NCBI GenBank assembly: GCA_950295325.1
Contig: OX485807.1
Location: 14,041,001 to 14,105,000, forward strand
DNA: 64,000 bases
Reading direction: 5' to 3'
DNA from: Polytrichum commune
Lineage: Eukaryota > Streptophyta > Polytrichopsida > Polytrichales > Polytrichaceae
Each line of letters opens with the position of its first letter. The stretch's first letter is position 1. The notes below the pieces were generated by a model. The model did no database searches, was not told where the DNA came from, and saw only the letters and a list, made by a program, of their open reading frames with translations. The position numbers were made by a program, and so were the translations under genes. Shown piece after piece: positions 58,793-64,000 of this stretch.

Positions 58793-60060
58793 CAGGAGCA
58801 CACACTACATACGTGTAGCATGCATGCAGTTCCTCGCCCTCTGTGAGCCCAAAAGGGTGCCCACATTTAGTCTTAGACCCTTGAATCGTTAGTTGATGCA
58901 CTTTGAAGTAGCATGTTACTTCACAAAAATATAAAAAGAGTGAAATGTTAGTCTTAGAAGTACCATGTTGTAAGAGGCTAGGATGTGAGTTGTTATTGTG
59001 TTTTTACCTTCGGAAGGATTTGAGTGAATGAGGATAGGTAAGGAGAACTTGGATTGAGTAGTTAGTGAGTAGGCTAGTACAAATGGATGGAGACAACCAA
59101 AATGACTCAAGAGGCAAGTGCATTCGAATTGGGATGAATGGAGGATCACATGGAGCGCACAAGTGGACCACCTCATCATGGCCACTTAATGGGGAAGGCC
59201 CAAGGAAGAATGCAAGGTGGAGGATAAGCAAATTCTCAAAGCACCAATCAAATCACGAGTTAAGCATCGTGGTTTGAATTAAGTGGTGAGCGACGATTTG
59301 GGAAAGTAAGGGGAGAAAGTTATGGCGGCGGAAAGCGAAGGAGGCTAAGTTTGGGTTGAAGCATCCCAAGTTTGGTAAAGTGTGGTAGGTAGAAAGCCAA
59401 GGCTAGTTAAATGTTCGAATTAGGATCCTTGTTGATCATTTGAGGGAGGAAGGCTTAGAAGATAGGATTGGCGCCTACTAAGTAGGAGGAAATCTCAAGG
59501 GCTTATCGTGAGCCTTGAGGGTGCTCACCCCCTCAAGCTTACTATATAATCCCTCATTCTTCCCTCACTCATCCTCTCTTTCCTTTGTGCTCCAAGGCAC
59601 CCCACGAGTTATAAGTGTGGGTGTGGGAAGCCATATTGGAGCACATGTGTGTGCTTAGTTTTTAGTTTGAGAGCCAAGGCTTGTTAGCCTTGAAGAGGGC
59701 TTGACCTCTTGGTAGAATTAGTGTTGACGTGAAGGATTTTAAAGTTAATTCATGATTCCAATTTGTGGTACTTAAAGTTCATGTTTTGAATACACGTGGT
59801 TGCAAGTTCCATGTTTAAGAGTTGAGCACTTGATGTTGTGATGAGTGCAAAAATATACTTGTGTGGATTAGTTAGTCTTAGTGAAGTTAGGAAATTCTCT
59901 CTCCCCCTCTCCTCTCTAGGATTTTAGGATTTTAGGATTAGAGAAGAATTGTGTGATTAGAAAGGGGTTGTTAGTAGAATTAGGGAAATTAGGTAGGAAG
60001 ATTAGTTAAGGACTTGAATAATTAGTGAGGTAGTTGGGGATTACAACTACAAAGTTGTGG

Positions 60061-60310
60061 GTTCATGAAGGAGCTGGGTTTATGAAGGAGCTGGGTTTGT
60101 TTAGTTAGAAAGTAAAGAGCTGGGTTTATGAAGGACCTGGGTTTGTTTAGTTAGAAGCTAAGGAGCTGGGTTCATGAAGGAGCTGGGTTTATGAAGGAGC
60201 TGGGTTTGTTTAGTTAGAAGCTAAGAAGCTGGGTTTATGAAGGAGCTGGGTTTATGAAGGAGCTAGGTTTATGTAATTAGAAAGTAAAGAGATGGGTTCA
60301 TGAAGGAGCT
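60061..60310. repeat. GGAGCTGGGTTTATGAA short-period array (inside LTR D)
   Basis: About 17-18-bp units in groups separated by TTAGTTAGAAGCTAA, forming a higher-order repeat of about 60-80 bp. Confidence 0.9.
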
Positions 60311-60422
60311 TAGTAGATAGCCTACCTAATTAGCTCATAGACAAGTAGTTAGTTACATTATGCTAGTTAGTGTTATGTGTGGCTTTCACAAGTAAATGTA
60401 TTTGAGATTGACTATAGAGAAT

Positions 60423-60442
60423 AGTGTTTTTTTTTTAACACT
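60423..60442 (+). promoter_or_regulatory. LTR poly(A)-proximal stem-loop, copy D
   Basis: AGTGTT, a T8 loop, AACACT, then TGCATCCTCTCT and AAAATAAA. Pairs 3 and 4 are T-A and G-C. Confidence 0.6.
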
Positions 60443-61095
60443 TGCATCCTCTCTTTAAAAATAAACCACGTGCACAATTTAATGGAGAATGTGGAACACT
60501 CTCGCGATGGCAAGACAAAGGAAGCAAAGACCAAAGGTGCGAGGGAGAGATTGACATAAGTCACATAAGTATTTCTTAATACTTAAAGGCTTATGTACGG
60601 TATGGAGACACCAAGTGAGACCTCTTATAGTAGCGATACGGAATACACAAGTGATAGTTCAAGTGGTAGTATAGAGTCAACGGCACGGACTCCATTTAGG
60701 AGAGGGATATCCTTAAGGGCTTGTGTAGCTAAAGCAGCCGGATGGACGTTAGAAGCAAACAAAGACAAAATAGCACCCGAGCATAAGGAGGTTAAAATAA
60801 CATAGTTAACTTGTGCATTCTCCACATACGTATTGAAATCGTACATTGAGTTGTTAAAAGTGAAATTCCAGTTAAATCCAAGACCACTTGAAGGGTGAAC
60901 CTTGCACTATGGACTCATCCAAGTCCAAATCCAATACCGCGGAGGAATGTGAGCCCAAACCCACTACTCGGACTACGGACGCTTAAGGGTGGGGGGTTTG
61001 GCCTCACACCCTCTCGCATGACAAGGACCTCTACATGACCATCTGCCCCCTTGCGGCTCTCTCCTGCCCTGCAGTGAGGCGTGCGTGCTACCTTT

Positions 61096-64000
61096 CACTA
61101 TAAGAAACCCGTGTTTTTTGTGATGTTTACAAAAAACGTCTACGTCAACATGGACATCTACATTTAAACAGAGAACATCTACAAGAACGTCAGAATGAAC
61201 GGGACGTTGTAAACAACAACTTAATGTTAGTAGGCAAACGTGGGCATGTTGGCGGCCAGACATGTGGATGTTAGCCACCAAACGTGGGGATTCGGTCGTG
61301 AAACATTGGGATGTTAGCAGTTTAACGCGTAAATGTCTGGGGTAACTTGAGCGTCGATGGCGACATTATGTAGGACATGGAGAGAGGAGTCCAAGTGCCA
61401 CGTCGGCAAGGGCTCCCGGTTTTGACTATGGGGAAGACTTTGAAATTTGGTGCCACCTCAGCTACAACGCTGCCCAGCACCAAAAAAGTGAAGTGCGCGG
61501 GCAGGTTTTCAAAAATCCAAAAAATATATAGTTTTTTTTTAAAATATATATATATTTTAATAATAAATTCCGGGGTTGGTCCGCATTCAATTTCAATACT
61601 TGAAAAATGTACAATTTTCATATTTTCATGTTCTTAGTGTTATTATAAAAAAATCGAGAATGATATGGAATATTTCAACATGGCAATGACCATGGAATAT
61701 TTTAGGCTGACTTGGAATTTGGTTTACACATAGATTTCATCAAATTGTTATTTCAAGATCCTTTTTCTGCGTGGCCAACGATATTCCATGTCAGCAACGC
61801 TGACGTGTTGCACAGTGTCAGGGTCAACGTCACTTGCAACATTGGCCGTGGCAGGAACTGCATGCCAATTACACGTCCTAGTAAATGTTGTATCCAATGT
61901 CCATATGGACGTCTAGGATGTGGTTTTGGGTGTACACTTGAACGTCCGCAGTAGCAATGTTACGTTTTCTGGCCATGCGTGCCAATGTTGCCCATGGAGA
62001 CATTGGCAACGCTGTTGGTGATGTGCCTAGTGGCGTGCACGATGGCATTGCCATAAACATGTTGATTTTAGGGTGCAGTTTGAGGGCATGTATTCAACTC
62101 TGACATGTATTATACTGAGGCATGGTGAACATCTGAACATGCTATCATTATCACGTCCAAACTAGTGGACATACATTATCATCAGCAAAGTGATTTGTCT
62201 CTGCATAGAAAACCCTATTGGTATTCCTCTTCTTGGGTCTCCGTAAGCATTGTGTTTGTTGCCGCTGTAACGTAGCTGCCCCCAACGGCCGCGGGTCTTC
62301 TGAGCGGTTCCGTTTCTTGTATTGTTGGCTGAAGACCACGGAAGTCGTCGTCATTCCCCACAGCAATGACGTTGGCAGCGGGTTGAGGTTGATGTATCGG
62401 CAGACGTCTCCCCCTGACGTCCGTGCGGAGCACAACCTTCCATCCGCGTCTCGTCGGATCATCAGATAGGAATACTTGTTGGCAATGCAGTGGAAATGCG
62501 AATGAATCGGCGTGCACCCTGCTGTCCATGTGGTTGAAGTTTGCCACCGTGAAGCCGTACTTGTCGCGTTCAATGTTGGAGAAACGCGCGTCACGTGTTG
62601 CCTTGATCCACTCACACAACAATACCGTCGTGCAGTGATTCCGGTAATCTAGCTCAAGTATCTCTTCGATGAAGCCGACATGCTCTGCGGTTCTCTCGAT
62701 GGGCTTCCCGTTGCAAATCCCCCAACGGAGCTGTTGCGTGAAGGCTACCACCACACATGAGTCCCTAATTACGAGACCGCCTTCCGAACTGCGAACACGC
62801 AAGTGCATTCCGAAACAATACATTTGTCTGTGCGATGTCGCGTACCGCTCGGGCGGACAAGCGTATTGTATGACGTCTTCGTGTAAACGCTCTCCTGAGC
62901 GTTGGGCGTGTTGCACACGCTCCTTCAACCAATCTGCGAAGGGGGGGATGTCGCTTAGGTCGGGAGGGTATGTCACAGGACGGCTTGGGCGAAGACGTCT
63001 TGAACGTCGCCGAAACGCCTCCCGCTCTTCCCACCTTCGAGCCTTTGCAACAATGTATTCCCTGCGTAGGGGTCCACGTATTTAGTGTCCGCAACATGCA
63101 TGCTACTGGATCTCGTCACATAAATTGCTGTCAACGTGTACTGTGCCCTGAAATCGTTGGCTCTCTCTTCTGTTATCCAAGGCGTATGGTTTGACATCTG
63201 TTGTGACATGCAATATTTAAGGACTCGTCATTCAGCATGCGCATGATGTCAATGGACACGTCCAGTATGACAGTATTATGTGGTTCAGGGCCTCACTCTC
63301 GCCACAGTTCCAGGCACGGCGCATTGTCGATGACAAACGCATGGGCGTACGAATGCACCTCATCGGACAACTTGCGCATTGTGTGTTCGTTTCGCCTCAA
63401 TACCTCATCGTTCATGGTTGCATCTTCATTGGGATCCCATACACGGTGCGTTGTTGCCCGATGCCGTTTCATGTATTCCGTGCAGAAGCCAAGAGTGTCC
63501 GATTGCCGATATCCTTCCGCTATGCTCCCTTCCGGGTGTGCGTAAGCCCTAACGTAGTCTTTCAACGTCTTCATGTATCTTTCAATCGGATACATCCACC
63601 TGCAGTGGACAGGTCCGCAAATGAACAACTGCTCCACAAGATGTACCGGAAGATGTGCCATAATATTCAAAAACGTCGGTGGAAACTCCTTCTCCATCAC
63701 ACATGTTGCCATTATGACGTCGCACATGAGATCCCCCTCGGCGTCTGCTCGGACCTCTTTCTCACAAATTCATTGAAACACCCGACACAACTTGATGATT
63801 GCCATGCGCACTTCTTCATCAAGGACATTTCGTACAGCCACCGGAAGTATCTGCACCCGGCATTTGGATTTCCCATTCAATCATTCAATCATATAGGTGT
63901 CATGCGGGTTGTCTGCTCTAGCATCGAGGATGTCTATGTTCACATGAGAGGTGTTTGTGCCAGCAACTACTCTCAAGAGCGTACATGTACGACGTATGTT
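61096..64000 (-). mobile_element. CACTA (En/Spm) element, left terminus and 3' half; continues past window
   Basis: Begins CACTATAAGAAACCCGTG, a CACTA-type terminus. The next kilobase (61096-62150) is rich in AACGTC / ACATCTAC / CAACATTGGC words in both orientations, typical of CACTA subterminal repeats. Transposase sequence follows on the minus strand. Flanking triplet on the left is TTT (61093-61095); the right end is outside the window, so the target duplication cannot be tested. It sits in the open frame of the older Ptta-like gene. Confidence 0.8.
62215..63960 (-). pseudogene. CACTA transposase, C-terminal half (DUF4218 and DUF4216 regions)
   Basis: Right to left: ILPVAVRNVLDEEVR and AIIKLCRVF (about 63870-63775), then DUF4218 as LPVHLVEQLFICGPV, RWMYPIERYMKTLK and GSIAEGYRQSD (63727-63293). 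After a gap, with one or more introns probable, come DIPPFADWLKERV and a DUF4216-like part with IEEILELDYRN, DKYGFTVANFNHM, QQVFLSDDP and WKVVLRT (62976-62215). The catalytic tnp2 domain is expected beyond 64000. Two stops interrupt the visible part: TGA at 63770-63772 between RVFQ and ICEKEV, and one near a duplicated ATTCAATC at about 63885. The copy is therefore probably inactive. Product names follow known CACTA domain order. Confidence 0.8.

Larger units (their letters stand above)
58842..61008 (+). mobile_element. Solo-LTR-like element, copy D
   Basis: 2167 bp, the longest copy, from TGTGAGCCCAAAAGGGTG to ...GGTTTGGCCTCACA with target duplication CCCTC (58837-58841, 61009-61013). TATAAAAAGAG is at 58930-58940, the stem-loop at 60423-60442, AAAATAAA near 60456, and GGACGCTTAAGGGT near the end. 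A TATA box 88 bp from the start and a poly(A) signal about 1.6 kb later imply an unusually long repeat (R) region. Contains a nested 17-18-bp array. The small frame is split: MENVEHSRDGKTKEA at 60482, SLRACVAKAAGW in the frame 60593-60805. Confidence 0.9.

Noticed and set aside
1-64000. CRISPR array, bacterial operon or phage
   Set aside because: Spliced genes, plant transposons and microsatellites show nuclear plant DNA; the tandem arrays have no unique spacers between identical repeats.

Overview
This window looks like nuclear DNA of a land plant. The evidence is GT-AG spliced genes of plant families (a class-3 lipase, a G-box-factor bZIP, an RPL18a-like membrane protein), wide A+T-rich spacers with microsatellites, and a dense layer of plant transposons (MULE, CACTA, hAT, PIF/Harbinger-like, LTR, LINE). 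The clade cannot be fixed from the sequence alone. Only three genes look intact; the rest is mobile DNA, its decay products, and tandem repeats.

Layout. 0-11 kb: two decayed Mutator-like transposases (minus strand), a LINE RNase H remnant abutting the second, and several tandem arrays (30 bp, 39 bp, about 240 bp). 11-15 kb: the RPL18a-like gene (plus strand), with a probable 5'UTR intron made of repeated units and a tandemly duplicated 3' end. 15.7-22.7 kb: a class-3 lipase gene (minus strand, eight coding exons reconstructed). 26.8-29.8 kb: a bZIP gene (minus strand). The roughly 1.55-kb leader and upstream region in front of the bZIP is nearly identical to that of the lipase, so two unrelated coding regions share a duplicated 5' end. 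32-35 kb: fragments of a second lipase copy. 35-50 kb: gene-poor DNA with MITE-like elements (pogo-like, Harbinger-like, mini-CACTA, fold-backs) and inverted repeats. 50-51 kb: a hAT remnant.

42.99-61 kb holds four solo-LTR-like elements (A, B, C, D) of one family. All have TGTGAG-type termini (some degenerate) and perfect 5-bp target duplications. All carry a TATA-like box about 90 bp from the LTR start and, near a poly(A) signal, a short stem-loop whose base pairs covary among copies. LTRs C and D and a larger CACTA element (from 61096 to beyond the window end) all lie in the open reading frame of an older Ptta/En/Spm-like transposase gene (about 54-61 kb). That frame reads through when both LTRs and one copy of each target duplication are removed.

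No operon-like cooperation is expected between the three genes. The main biological interest is the shared lipase/bZIP leader, the covarying LTR hairpin, and the nested-insertion history at 54-64 kb. Exon borders were read by eye from splice consensus and frame; no alignments or searches were run.
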